From a bacterium (GTDB taxonomy: Bacteria; Chloroflexota; Anaerolineae; Caldilineales; Caldilineaceae): DNA of 64,000 nt. The stretch lies in NCBI GenBank assembly GCA_016124945.1, contig WGMT01000025.1, positions 1 to 64,000 of the forward strand. The letters are read 5' to 3'. Positions 1 to 9,800 of the stretch are shown here, in pieces (position 1 is the stretch's first letter; each line of letters begins with the position of its first letter). A program made the translations under genes and the position numbers. The notes under the pieces are model-generated. The model ran no database searches, had not been told where the DNA came from, and saw only the letters and a list, made by a program, of their open reading frames with translations.

Positions 1-97
1 TCAGATCCTTGATCGTCTCTAGCGCTTCATTCAGCGCTTTGCGCAGTTCGGCTATCTCTTGTTTTAGTTGGGCGTTCTCGGCTTCTAGACTCATCAT
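1..97 (-). CDS. N-terminal fragment of a coiled-coil protein, possibly IS66-type transposase (runs off left edge)
   Basis: The minus strand has an ATG-ATG start at 97 and stays open to base 1. The 32 visible residues form a leucine-zipper-like coiled coil with the pattern LEAENAQLKQEIAELRK. Such a start is typical of the N-terminal zipper of IS66-family TnpC transposases, but other coiled-coil proteins also begin this way, so the family is inference. Nothing of the catalytic part is visible. No terminal inverted repeat was recognised between 97 and 422. Confidence 0.45.
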   Translation of the reverse strand, partial: MMSLEAENAQLKQEIAELRKALNEALETIKDL

Positions 98-421
98 GCC
101 GTCCGTTATACCATATCTTTACCGATACCTGTATAGTTACAAAAAAACTACTTAATTCATGTCTAAAAATATAGGCAAACTTTATGCTTCTTCAATCAGG
201 CCATCCCTGATTTTGCTGTAAGAATTGTACTAATTTGCATATCTGTATGCTTGGGGATGCTTGTGAAGCTTGATAACAGTCGTAAAGAATGGGTGAGCAG
301 ATCGCGCTGTGTTCACCTGGGATGACAAGAATACGCCATATTGCGATTTGGTTTCCTGCTGTATAGTACAGTTATACCGTGAGCACAAGAGAGATACTTT
401 CTGTAAAGGTAGAGTCATCGT
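98..421. other. Intergenic region without a recognisable gene
   Basis: AT-rich spacer between the divergent coiled-coil gene and the LysM gene. It contains several short TATAGT-like boxes (for example 362-367), but no convincing -35/-10 pair with normal spacing. I see no gene, terminator or IS end here. Confidence 0.4.
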
Positions 422-1126
422 ATGAAAAATCTCGTTCAAAAAGAATCTTGCCTACTGTCTGCCCGTATAGTGTCAGGATGTCGTGTTGTATTTATCTTCT
501 GTATAGTGTTGGCTTCGTTTATCATTGGAAATGCCTCGGCATATGCACAGAACACTAGCTGTCATACTGTGCGATCCGGTGAAACGCTCACGTCAATTGC
601 TGCCCGCTATGGCACTACAGTGAGTGTAATTATGCGAACCACTGGAATCTCAAATGCCAATTCAATACGCGTCGGGCAGCAACTCTGTTTTGTGATAAGT
701 AGTAGAAATGCAGAAGTTGTTGTTACTGTGGCACCGGCCAATTCACCCCCACAAGCAACGGCAACCCCTGCGCCCGCTGTAGGTACGCCGACCGGCACTG
801 CGCCGACCCGCGCTGCGCCAACCGGCACTGCGCCAACCGGCACTGCGCCGACCCGCACTGCGCCAACCGGCACTGCGCCAACCGGCACTGCGCCGACCCG
901 CACTGCGCCAACCGGCACTGCGCCGACCCGCGCTGCACCAACCCCCACGGTTGCTCCTAGGGTTGCCCCGACTCAGTCAGCAACTGTTTACATTGTACGT
1001 AGAGGAGATTCACTTCTTCGGATCAGCAGTCTCTATGGGGTAAGTGTCTCGCAGTTAATGGCCTACAACGGCCTGACTTCGACAACGATTTATACAGGGC
1101 AAACTATTCGGATTCCATCACGGTAA
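422..1126 (+). CDS. Secreted protein with two LysM domains
   Basis: This 234-residue protein probably binds cell-wall glycan (peptidoglycan or another GlcNAc polymer) outside the membrane. Residues 1-43 form a long signal peptide (hydrophobic stretch around 20-40, ending at AYAQ). Residues about 46-92 are a first LysM domain (HTVRSGETL...IRVGQQLCF) and residues about 188-232 a second (YIVRRGDSL...YTGQTIRIP). A Thr/Pro-rich linker of ten near-identical five-residue units separates them. There is no catalytic domain, so it is more likely a binding or scaffolding protein than a hydrolase. The ATG is preceded by an AAAGGTAGAG-like ribosome site. It stands alone, with the next gene convergent. LysM assignment is firm; the exact role is unknown. 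Confidence 0.9.
   Translation: MKNLVQKESCLLSARIVSGCRVVFIFCIVLASFIIGNASAYAQNTSCHTVRSGETLTSIAARYGTTVSVIMRTTGISNANSIRVGQQLCFVISSRNAEVVVTVAPANSPPQATATPAPAVGTPTGTAPTRAAPTGTAPTGTAPTRTAPTGTAPTGTAPTRTAPTGTAPTRAAPTPTVAPRVAPTQSATVYIVRRGDSLLRISSLYGVSVSQLMAYNGLTSTTIYTGQTIRIPSR
788..937 (+). repeat. 15-bp in-frame tandem repeat encoding PTGTA/PTRTA units
   Basis: Ten consecutive 15-bp units encode the linker between the two LysM domains. Units alternate between PTGTA and PTRTA/PTRAA. The repeat is a whole number of codons, so copy-number change would lengthen or shorten the linker without breaking the frame. Confidence 0.9.
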
Positions 1127-1191
1127 TGCGTTGTACTATGTTGTGGCTTGGTGCATCTTTCTGCTGTTGCCGAACATAGCAGGTAAACCAC

Positions 1192-2661
1192 TCAGGCCAA
1201 ATACAGAAGTCCCTGCGAGTGCGCTCGAAGTACAGTTTCAAGCTTTGTCTGTGTGCCCAACTTAGCGTAAATCTTCCGAAGGTGATTGTCGACTGTGTGA
1301 CTCGAAATAGCCAACTCGTGTGCAATTTCTTTTACCGCTAGATCTCTTGCTAACAGATGTAAGATTTCTGACTCGCGCTTTGTGAGTAAGGACGGTGTGT
1401 TTTGGGGCATTTCCTCAATCACCCCTATTACGCGTCGTTTTCCGGTTAATGGATGTATTAGATTTTCTGCTCGCAATCGATACCAACAGTATTGATCTTG
1501 CTCATTGCGTATGCGAAAGCATTGATGGAACCCAACCTTATTCTTGATGACTTGCTCGGCTGCCTTTTGAACTCGCTCTAAGTCTGCTGGGTAAACCCAA
1601 CTCCATAACATTTCTAGTGGTACTTCTCTGGTTTCATGAATGTGTGTAAAACCGAGCGTTGCATAAAACTCGGGAGACATATAAACACTATTCGATGTGA
1701 CATCAAAGTCGAAAAGACCGCAGCTGTTTGCTGCAAGCGCCATAGACAGGCGAATATCATATTCCGCTAGATTAACCTCGTTCTGCAGCCGTTGTATTAC
1801 ACTGCTGATCAACTCGGCAACCAATTGTAGTATGACAATGTCTTCTGCTGCCCAGATTCTACGTTTAGCAACATCATCAAAACCGATGAAACCAATCAAG
1901 ACCTTATTTGCCATCACTGGGACAAGCAGCACAGAAAAAATGTTTTGCATTTGGAGAATTGTGCGTTCAGCTTCTGCTGCATCGGTCAGGTTCTGTACAT
2001 CCGGTACATTGATGACAATACCTGCCTGTAGATTGTGAATCGCCCACGGGAATATGTCGAGTGGTAGGTCCTGTAAGAATTCTATTTGTGCCGAAATACC
2101 GTCCCTACACCATTCGTGTGTGTTGCTCATACTATTGGCAATGTTGTCAATTTGAAAGAGATAGCTGCGATCTGCTTGGACCAATACCCCTATTTTTTTC
2201 AGCGTACAATTGATAGATTGATTGATCTTGTCAGACAGTGTTTGGATGAGATCTGCGGCAACTTGGCCTACTACATCTTCCATTTTTAAACGGTGTGATA
2301 ATAGGAGAATATCGCTCAAGTCTTCTGTAATGTCGTCTAGAAAACAGATTTGATATACATCATCGACATTGGCTGAAGTATTTATCATTCTCTGTCGTAT
2401 CCAACGGATTGTTCTGTCCTGGCGAAAAATCCGGTATTCTTTGTTTTCATGCTCAGCTACTCCGCTTAGCATATTGCATACCCTAGGCCGATCTTCAGGA
2501 AGTATTGGCTCTAGAAAAAATGCTAGTGCCGATTGTGAACTCTTGGGTGGCGTTCCCCAAAGATCTTCGAAAGCCTTGTTGGCATAGATGAATTTGTCTT
2601 TGCGTTTGCTGATAATGCAGAATGCCTCATCGGCGCTGTCTCTGTTCTCGACGTTACTCAT
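1192..2661 (-). CDS. PAS-GAF-PAS sensor with LuxR-type DNA-binding domain
   Basis: This 489-residue, probably cytoplasmic one-component regulator combines sensing and DNA binding. Residues about 10-115 are a PAS domain. Residues about 135-295 are a GAF domain. Residues about 300-420 are a second PAS domain with a PAC-like end. Residues about 427-485 are a LuxR helix-turn-helix (LTKRESEILHLLA, ISSHTVDNHLRKIYAKLG). There is no receiver or kinase domain, so the signal is probably read directly by PAS/GAF. The start has an AGGGGAA ribosome site. It follows the 2671-3627 gene by 9 bp on the same strand, suggesting co-transcription. Ligand and target genes cannot be told from sequence. Confidence 0.88.
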   Translation of the reverse strand: MSNVENRDSADEAFCIISKRKDKFIYANKAFEDLWGTPPKSSQSALAFFLEPILPEDRPRVCNMLSGVAEHENKEYRIFRQDRTIRWIRQRMINTSANVDDVYQICFLDDITEDLSDILLLSHRLKMEDVVGQVAADLIQTLSDKINQSINCTLKKIGVLVQADRSYLFQIDNIANSMSNTHEWCRDGISAQIEFLQDLPLDIFPWAIHNLQAGIVINVPDVQNLTDAAEAERTILQMQNIFSVLLVPVMANKVLIGFIGFDDVAKRRIWAAEDIVILQLVAELISSVIQRLQNEVNLAEYDIRLSMALAANSCGLFDFDVTSNSVYMSPEFYATLGFTHIHETREVPLEMLWSWVYPADLERVQKAAEQVIKNKVGFHQCFRIRNEQDQYCWYRLRAENLIHPLTGKRRVIGVIEEMPQNTPSLLTKRESEILHLLARDLAVKEIAHELAISSHTVDNHLRKIYAKLGTQTKLETVLRAHSQGLLYLA

Positions 2662-2670
2662 GGCATTCCC

Positions 2671-3627
2671 CTAATGGACCCAAATGTCGATTGCCGTGTT
2701 GTACTTCCTTTGCACAAAAGCCAGCCATCCCTGACAGATGTAGCAAATCGACGACTGTCTGGCACTTGGTGGTATCGCCCGTAAATGTTCCGACGTACCG
2801 GCCTGATCTTCATCTAGAAATGCCATGAAGGCAGCGCGTTCATAGTTTTTAGTCTTTGCATAGAGGAAACGCGCTTTCGACCACTCTTGGTGACTCTCCG
2901 CCACATAGGCCAGCATATCGAGGATGACCAAATCGGCCGGCCTAGATGCAAGATAGATATCTGCGGTTGTAGTGAATTCGGTTATCCAGCCTTCTTCGAG
3001 GAGCCAGCCGCAGAGATGGTGCGCGATCTGCTCGTCATCTGGTCTCTTGCGAAATAGTGCGCGCATGACCTCTATTGCTTCAAGAGACCGAGGCGCGCTA
3101 AGGACAAGACGCTGAATTTGCTTTTCTCTATCTGGCTCATCCCATGTGTGGATTGTCTTTGCATATAGGCGTAGAACTTCAGGATACGTATTGCACAACG
3201 CAAGATGAACATTGACAATGAATTGCCATGCCGCATCGGAAAAACTAGCAGCCTCCGGAATCGACGGGTGCGCCGCAGTTGTTTTGCCTGACAAGTATGC
3301 GATAGCCCAACGTCCAGCGATCACCATATGTGTCGTATGTAAAACGCGACTACGCATTTTCTGAATGCGTTGCTGTTCCCAATGCCCATTCGGTTTTTGT
3401 TCAATGTCACTCAGGAACTGGGCAGATTTTTGCATCAGTTGTTCAAAAGCGCGGACGGCCGCTTCGAAATCCCCCAACCAAAACAACTGTAATGCCGTGG
3501 ATAATTCCTTTTCCCAAGTCCGCGACGATAAATCAAAACGTACTTTAATGATCAGGGATCTGAACATCCTAAATTTCCCATTAAAGTTGTTTCTTGCATG
3601 TGTGAGGAGTGATGTAGAGAAACCCAT
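2671..3627 (-). CDS. Helical-repeat (TPR-like) protein of unknown function
   Basis: A 318-residue protein without signal peptide or obvious membrane segment. Its composition and spacing (for example LGDFEAAVRAFEQL near residue 52 and SKARFLYAKTKNYERAAF near 250) suggest degenerate TPR-type helical repeats like those in MalT- or SARP-type regulators, but I do not recognise a family. It is the first gene of a probable two-gene unit with the PAS-GAF-PAS-LuxR gene, 9 bp away, so it could modulate or bind that regulator. The first ATG lacks a clear Shine-Dalgarno sequence; an internal ATG at 3567 is an alternative start. Confidence 0.7.
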   Translation of the reverse strand: MGFSTSLLTHARNNFNGKFRMFRSLIIKVRFDLSSRTWEKELSTALQLFWLGDFEAAVRAFEQLMQKSAQFLSDIEQKPNGHWEQQRIQKMRSRVLHTTHMVIAGRWAIAYLSGKTTAAHPSIPEAASFSDAAWQFIVNVHLALCNTYPEVLRLYAKTIHTWDEPDREKQIQRLVLSAPRSLEAIEVMRALFRKRPDDEQIAHHLCGWLLEEGWITEFTTTADIYLASRPADLVILDMLAYVAESHQEWSKARFLYAKTKNYERAAFMAFLDEDQAGTSEHLRAIPPSARQSSICYICQGWLAFVQRKYNTAIDIWVH

Positions 3628-4194
3628 GTTTAGCGGCTAAGTGGATTTTTCTAAAACACTCAAAGTGCAGGCAAAAATGGGCTGATATAAGAGGTATGGC
3701 ATCTACGGATCTCAAACATGAAAACCATAGCACATCGGGATTGTGCTTTCAACCTGATTTTTCCTAGTGGAAATTTACATCTCTAGCGAGGGGAATACAG
3801 GGGAATCCATGATCTGATGTTTGCTGGGATGATTCCAAACCGAACGCTCATTGTGGTGCTCATACATTGCGCTGGTTGAGGTAAACGGTTGTAGATGTGT
3901 GAATCTTCGAGCTTGGGTGGGTGTATTTCAATTTAGGGGCAGACCAAGTGCCGGGGACTTCATGGAGGACGTGACGGCATGTGCGAATACCCTGTCTCGC
4001 TGGTGCGATAAGTCCCCAGCGTGAAATGTACCCAGCCTGGGGCGTCACTTGTTTGGGGCAAAGGAGTGCTGTTATACTCTGCATAAGGTCGATTCGCGAC
4101 CGCAGGTGACGACAAATCACCTTTTGACTATCCACATTCAGAACTACAATATCTAGTGGCGCATCGTGAGTTTTGCCCTGTATGCTGCGTTTTT
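3628..4194. other. Intergenic region without a recognisable gene
   Basis: About 570 bp between the start of the minus-strand helical-repeat gene and the degenerate tRNA. The open frames here are short and have no recognisable protein features. It must hold the promoter for the 3627-to-1192 unit, but I could not identify one with confidence. Confidence 0.4.
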
Positions 4195-4258
4195 GCCCGC
4201 GTCCCAGGCCGCCGGTCTTCTAAACCGTTGGTCGCAGGTTCGAGTCCTGCAGGGGGCG
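4195..4258 (+). tRNA. Degenerate tRNA-Arg(TCT) with truncated D arm
   Basis: The 3' two thirds look like a tRNA-Arg. The anticodon loop CTTCTAA (4217-4223, anticodon TCT at 4219-4221) is closed by four pairs plus a C-T mismatch. A full T arm follows (GCAGG 4234-4238 / CCTGC 4246-4250, loop TTCGAGT). The acceptor strand 4195-4201 pairs with 4251-4257 at five of seven positions, with a G-G and a G-A mismatch. The D arm is about ten bases too short and lacks the usual GG. The gene spans 64 bases instead of about 75. A good terminator follows directly. It may be a pseudogene, a tRNA-derived attachment-site remnant, or an unusual tRNA. Confidence 0.55.
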
Positions 4259-4265
4259 CAAACTT

Positions 4266-4320
4266 GCCCGTTTCTCTCTGGTAGAAGCATCATACACCAG
4301 ATGGAAAGCGGGCTTTTTTT
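4266..4320 (+). terminator. Intrinsic terminator after the tRNA-like gene
   Basis: GCCCGTTTCTCTCTGG and CCAGATGGAAAGCGGGC form a stem of about 16 pairs with one bulge, followed by seven T residues. It starts eight bases after the tRNA-like sequence, which suggests that this locus is or was transcribed on the plus strand. Confidence 0.75.
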
Positions 4321-4362
4321 GTCCACAGAACAACGTACTACACTTGAAAATGCCTTCCAATC

Positions 4363-6471
4363 CTAATACCGTAGTTCCCACCTTTCTGCATCTGCCGTTG
4401 CGACAAAGCTCAGCATCAAACTTAGCGCTTGGCCTGGATTGATTGCAACCTCGGCGTTGCCTGAACTGTTGCGGAAGGGTGAACTTGCAGAGAAGCGCAC
4501 CGAACCGGCGCGGATGGGGATGGTGAGCGTCTGGCCGGGGTTCAGGTCATACTCCGAGGGCGTGCCATCGGGCAGGCCATGTTGGGCGGCATCGAGTGTA
4601 AAGCGAATATCATGCTCAAACGCGTTGATAACCGTAAGCATTGGCTGCGATTCTGGCGTCTCGGCAACGGTGACAGCCGCAGGATCCGCTGTTGGGATGG
4701 CTGCTTCCTGTGCCGGATCTTCGGTTGGCGCCGATGCCACGGTCACTGGGGCGGGCGGCGGTGCAACGGGGGCCAACCGTCCGTCGGTCACTTGCGCGAC
4801 AGGTAGTGTGGCAGTGGCTGTTTCACAGGCGACGAAGTTATCCTGGCCAATGATCCATGCACCTGGTATCGATGGATTGTCAACGGCCAACCAGCTTGCA
4901 TCGTTGTTGCGTCCTGCGGCGACAAAGCTGCCACTGCTTGCATCGGCCCGGCTGATCTGGCCGACGATCAAGTATTCTGTCCCAGGTCCGCTACGAATGT
5001 TCAGCGTTGCCGTCTGGATCCGGCATTGTGTAGACGTGGTGGCTACAGGAGTGGCTGTCACGGGAGCGGTGACCTGGGTGGTGGGGGCATTGGGCACTTC
5101 AGCCGCAGCCGGCACTTCGACGCTTGCCACAAGCGCCTGGTTGTCGTCGACAACAGGCAATGACAGCGCATCCCCCTCACAACTTACCCACCGTTGATCG
5201 TTGACAATCCACCCACCGGCCAAACTAGGATCGGCAACGGCAAGCCATGTGCCTGCCCTGTCACGCCCCCTGACTTCGACCCCGCTCACCTCTGCGGTGC
5301 TGATCTGATCAATTACCTGAAAATTCAACCCTGGCCCGGTACGCACATTCAAGGCTGTCGCTTGAATCCGGCAATTGAGCGTGGAACTGTCGGCTATCGG
5401 CAAGGCGTCGGGCGCGGGTTGCGGGTTCTCATCTGACGAAGTCACATTATCTGAAGTCACATTATCTGAAGTCACATTATCTGAAGTCACATTATCTGAA
5501 GTCACATTATCTGAAGTCACGCTTTCCGAACCCAGAGCAAGTGGTGCTGTCTCTGCAGGCAATGTGGCTGCGTTCATCACCGCATCTTCCACCATTAGCA
5601 GCGGCTGCAGGCTGATGGTGACGGAGGCGCTTTCGGCAACAGGGCCAGGTGTGGTTTGATCGAGGAGCGCATAGTAGATGCCGTCGCTGAGGGGCGTGGG
5701 CAACCATTCGCAAACAGATTCCAGCCCGAGCCCCAGGCAACGTCTCAAATAGGCGACGTTTGTATCACTGCCCCGAGCATTAGAGGGGCTGTCTGTGTTG
5801 AGTGTTAGTTCCAGCATGTGGGTGTTTTCAACTTCATAGAGGATATCCTGGAAAAGCAGAACTTCTCTATGCCCTGTTCGATTCTGGATCCATGCTTGCC
5901 CCGCCGGTGGTGTACTTGCTTCCTGCAAGCGGACATTTGAGGGCGAATCAACCGTAGCACGGTGGGTGATTTCGTAAAATGCATTTTGACGCACCAGATA
6001 GGGATCCCAGGAACAGATCGACGCCACGTTGACAATGTCGCTGCGGCACGTGTACAGGACCAGAGGTGCTAGAACCCGTTGCTGGGTGACACCGACGGAG
6101 CGAAATGGGGGTAATTCGTAGAGTAGGCCGTCTAGGAAAAACTGGATCGACTGATCAGAGCGATTCGCGAAAATTGTGCCGGTCAACACTTCTGTTTGCA
6201 ACAATTCGGCCCTCGGTAGATCGGTTGCCTGGCCGACAGGAGATTGAAGAGCCGCTGTTGCTGATGCCGACTGGTGTACAACCCACGATTGTGGGTGGGC
6301 GATCACTGGCGTAAGCGGAAATGTAATTCTGTCGGTTGGTGCATCATTGCTGCTGTCGGCAAAGGCCACCGTAGGTTCGACAAAGCGGCTGACTGCAACG
6401 AAACAGAGCAGGAGCAACATCGGAATCAACCGTACGCTATGCAAAATTCTACCCTTGGTGCGGAGTCTCAT
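4363..6471 (-). CDS. Large secreted protein with two SH3b-like domains
   Basis: A 702-residue exported protein. Residues 1-39 are a signal peptide ending near VAFA. Two bacterial SH3-type domains are visible, at about 365-430 (CRIQATALNVRTGPG) and 485-550 (CRIQTATLNIRSGPG), each ending in a conserved Trp-Ile. Such domains usually bind peptidoglycan or other surface polymers. The N-terminal third contains repeated segments of the type FANRSDQSIQFFLDG and IQNRTGHREVLLFQD that may form beta domains, and the C-terminal 90 residues resemble them. Linkers are rich in Ala, Pro and Thr. There is no catalytic motif. The start ATG has only a weak ribosome site. Function is unknown beyond probable surface attachment. 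Confidence 0.8.
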   Translation of the reverse strand: MRLRTKGRILHSVRLIPMLLLLCFVAVSRFVEPTVAFADSSNDAPTDRITFPLTPVIAHPQSWVVHQSASATAALQSPVGQATDLPRAELLQTEVLTGTIFANRSDQSIQFFLDGLLYELPPFRSVGVTQQRVLAPLVLYTCRSDIVNVASICSWDPYLVRQNAFYEITHRATVDSPSNVRLQEASTPPAGQAWIQNRTGHREVLLFQDILYEVENTHMLELTLNTDSPSNARGSDTNVAYLRRCLGLGLESVCEWLPTPLSDGIYYALLDQTTPGPVAESASVTISLQPLLMVEDAVMNAATLPAETAPLALGSESVTSDNVTSDNVTSDNVTSDNVTSDNVTSSDENPQPAPDALPIADSSTLNCRIQATALNVRTGPGLNFQVIDQISTAEVSGVEVRGRDRAGTWLAVADPSLAGGWIVNDQRWVSCEGDALSLPVVDDNQALVASVEVPAAAEVPNAPTTQVTAPVTATPVATTSTQCRIQTATLNIRSGPGTEYLIVGQISRADASSGSFVAAGRNNDASWLAVDNPSIPGAWIIGQDNFVACETATATLPVAQVTDGRLAPVAPPPAPVTVASAPTEDPAQEAAIPTADPAAVTVAETPESQPMLTVINAFEHDIRFTLDAAQHGLPDGTPSEYDLNPGQTLTIPIRAGSVRFSASSPFRNSSGNAEVAINPGQALSLMLSFVATADAERWELRY
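5441..5515 (-). repeat. Five exact 15-bp tandem repeats encoding DNVTS
   Basis: Five identical copies of gtcacattatctgaa (plus-strand reading) lie inside the SH3b protein gene and encode DNVTS units at about residues 319-343. The exact identity suggests recent expansion. The unit keeps the reading frame. Confidence 0.93.
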
Positions 6472-6804
6472 TTTGAAGTCGTGTCCACTTCATGCCCGGA
6501 TTGGGGTGCATACCTGATAAAAATTTCGTCGAACAACCGACTCTGTGTGCCGGCTGCGCGCCGAGTGTGTCTAATAATAGCGCAAGTGGCTGAAAAGGTT
6601 GCCATACTGTGACTTATTACGCTACGTTGATGCTCTTGATGAGCCGCAAAAACTTGCGTGAGATGTGGGAATCATAAGCATTTGTATCGCACACAAAACA
6701 GGGAACTGTCTAGCTTCAGGTGCGACGCACTGGCCCAAACGTCGACGCTATAGTTCGCTCTCTTGGCCAGTGCGTCCACCTGAAGGGGCACCAAAATAGC
6801 ACAA
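6472..6804. other. Intergenic region holding a repeated hairpin
   Basis: About 330 bp between two minus-strand genes. The only structure I see is the inverted repeat at 6714-6785. No gene is supported. Confidence 0.4.
6714..6785. repeat. REP-like inverted repeat, copy 1
   Basis: Arms CTTCAGGTGCGACGCACTGG (from 6714) and its near-complement (6765-6785) form a stem of about 21 pairs around a 29-base loop. It lies 20 bp after the stop of the 6805-9876 gene. The same arm sequence recurs at 18534-18607, so it is a dispersed repeat and not just a local terminator. Confidence 0.85.
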
Positions 6805-9800
6805 CTACTCCGCACTGAGGATGGTGAGCCTCTCCACGGCAACTTGTCCATTCGGCAGGGGTGCGCCGTCATCCTGGGTTAGTGGGAGCCGTTCCCCGTT
6901 GACGGGATTATAGAGCCCTACGAACAGCTCATACTCGCCTGAAGGGGTGTCAGGCGAAATCGTCAACGTGATGGATTCCACAATGATTTCGCCGGGAACC
7001 CACGCCCAGGTGGGGTTGCCGCCGCCCGCAGGTGACGTGTCCATCTGCGCTGCCATGCCCAGTTGCGGATGATAGAGGTGAATGAATTGCGTATAGTCAA
7101 TATCGGTGGTGGCCTTGGCTTCGTAGGTTAGCGTCAGCCTAAAGGAATCGCCAGGGCGTAGCGTCGTGTCGGGTAGATTCAGGTCGTAGCCCAATAGCGT
7201 GGCAATCGTGCCGACTTCCACCATAAGGGGATGCGCCGGTTCAGGCAACGGCGTCTTGCTCACCACCTTAACCGGCGGAAGTTCGGGGCCATTGGGCAGC
7301 AGATAGTCGTTGACGTCATAGGCCGGTAGGCGTTCCAGGGTGGCAAAGTCGTAGAGACCCAAACGTGGACGGTAGAGCCCACCCGGCGCATCTTGAGGGA
7401 TGAGGAGTGCATAGCGGTCAACTTGCAGGTTGTAGGGATCCCAGAGCAGGGGAGGACGCAAAAGCGAACCGGCAATTTGATCCTTCTGCGCCAGTACGTC
7501 TCCGTTGATGTCTACCAAATGGATGAAACCGTGGTAGTTGGTGGGGAGACGTGTCAACGGCTGCCAGAAGAGGGTGTAGCTGACCCATTCTCCCGGCGTC
7601 ACGATCATGGGCCGACGGTCATTGGTGATCACTTCCTGATCCTGATGGCCCACGTTGTATCCGGCCAGGCTAAGGATGCCGCCAAACGAGATACGCAGCG
7701 CGTGGGACGGTGTCTCATTGACAGCGGGCGGTGTGGCGGCAAGCGTCACCGCGCCGAGGACGGCGGGGGGCGGCGCGTTTGTGTCACCTGAATCAAGCTG
7801 TAGCGCAAGTTGATACTGCCCCGCCGTAAGTTCCGGCGGCAGTATGAGTTCGTAGGCGTCGTCAACCAGCGTGCCGGCAGGCCAGTTGCTTGCCTGCATC
7901 CCATTATAACGAGGACGGGTGTCCAAGGTCGCCACCACGACGCCATTGGCATCTTGCAACTGCCAGCGCAAACGGAAATCAGGATCTGGCGTGGTGCGCA
8001 CATGCCAGTAGGGGCGAATCGAGAGAAACTGCTCCTCTTGTGACGTGGCGTACCCCACCAATTCGACGCCGGCACCGGCAATACGCTGCGGCGCTGTCTG
8101 CAAAGTGGACGGCGCCGGTGTATGAAATGTCGCCGCCAGGGCAATGCCGCCGAGGATGGCCGATACGATTGCCCAGCGTCGCTGCCCAATCCCCCAGCAA
8201 AAGAGTGCCAACGCCGACAGTGTGATCAGGCTGATGATGCCTGCCCATCGCTGCAACCTGGTGCCTGACCACAGAAGTTCAACCTCGTGTTCGCCCGTAG
8301 GCAGCTCCACAGTGAGTAGCCCCAGGTTGGTGGATGGGTAGGTCTCTTGCGGCGTGCCGTCAATGCGCACTTCCCAACCTGGAAAGTAGAAGGTGGCGAA
8401 ACGTAGGAAGCTGTCGCTCCGGCTGGTTACGGTGGCGGACACTTGAAAGGCGTTGGCCGCATGTACGGAAATCTCGAGGTCTTGTGTCGGCGCGGCCTCC
8501 TCTGCGCCGGGGATGTACAAAGCCGTGTTTTGTACCCAACGTGGCACAAATTCCTGTGCTGAACTTGTGCCGAGGCTCCCTGTTTCCATTTCGAACTGGC
8601 TGATGGATGAGAGCCGCACAACGTCGTCGGCTGAAGGCAGGACTTCGATCCAATTCAATTGAGGCCGTTGCACAAGGATAATCGCCGTCACAAGGACAAT
8701 GGCAGCGCTACGATGCAGCAGTGGATTGGGCAAACGTCGCACCAAGGCACCGGCAAAGAGTGCAGGCGGCAACGAGATGATCCCTAGCAACCGCCACGGA
8801 AATTGGGCAATCTGTAGGAACTCCACGTTGAGCCAGAGCGGCAATGTCCACGCTCCGATGGCTAGAGAAAGCAGGATCGCCACACCGGCAAGGTAGAGCC
8901 ATTCCCCGTCGCGCCGCCTTGCCAAAACAAAACCAACGACGGCTAGAGCCAACTGAAGCCAGCCAAGTTGGTAGGGTGGTGTGAAAGTGTACTCGAAGGC
9001 CAGGTGTAGATCGACAAAGTTGGACCAAGCCCACACATTTTCTTGCAGAAGTAAGATCGCGACGTCGAAGGCGGTGTCGGCGAGGTAATCGCGTTCAGCG
9101 ATGAGCGGAAGCCAGAAGACGGTGCTGATCCCCATTGCAGCAACAAACCCAATCCCAGTTCGGAATAGCGTCTTAAAACTGTGGCCCGACTGCCACCAGA
9201 TCACCAATGTGTAGAGTAGCAGCACCGGCGTGGCAAAGAGCAAGGTAATATTGTGGGTGAAGGCAAGGCCCCCGAGGCTGAACATCACAGCGGGTAGGTA
9301 ACGCCAGGGCTGCTTACCAAGGACGAGCCTACGCAAGCTCCAAAAGATCCATGGCAGCAGCGCCTGCGCCCCCACTTCAGCGAGCGCCCCGCGCATGAAG
9401 ACGTTGCTGATCAGGTAGGGCGTATACATATAGGCGACAGCCGCCACGAGGGCAGCCCAATGTGTTTGATGCCCGAACATGTCTGATGCGAGGCGGTAAG
9501 CACCAAACCCAGCCAGCATGATGAGTATGGCGAAGGTTGTCATGAGTGCCACGGTATAGCCGAGGCCAAGCAGGTGTACTCCTTCGGCCAGATAGTAGGT
9601 GGCCGGAGCATAAAAACTAAACACCGGGTAGCCGTTGCCCAGCATTAACTCGGGCACCCACCGTGGGTAGAAAAATCCTTCTATGATGTGATGATCCAAC
9701 AAAACTAGGCGCAACAGGTGAAGGGTACCGTCTGCCGAGTTGGGCCAGCCGCGTGAAATGTAGGGCCACACGGCCGGTAGCCCGAGGATCGGAAGGATCA

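Noticed and set aside
230..439. A 69-codon minus-strand open frame before the LysM gene
   Set aside because: No ribosome site, no family features, and it overlaps the LysM start region.
3860..4135. A 91-codon minus-strand open frame before the tRNA-like gene
   Set aside because: Composition is not protein-like and there is no start signal; treated as non-coding.
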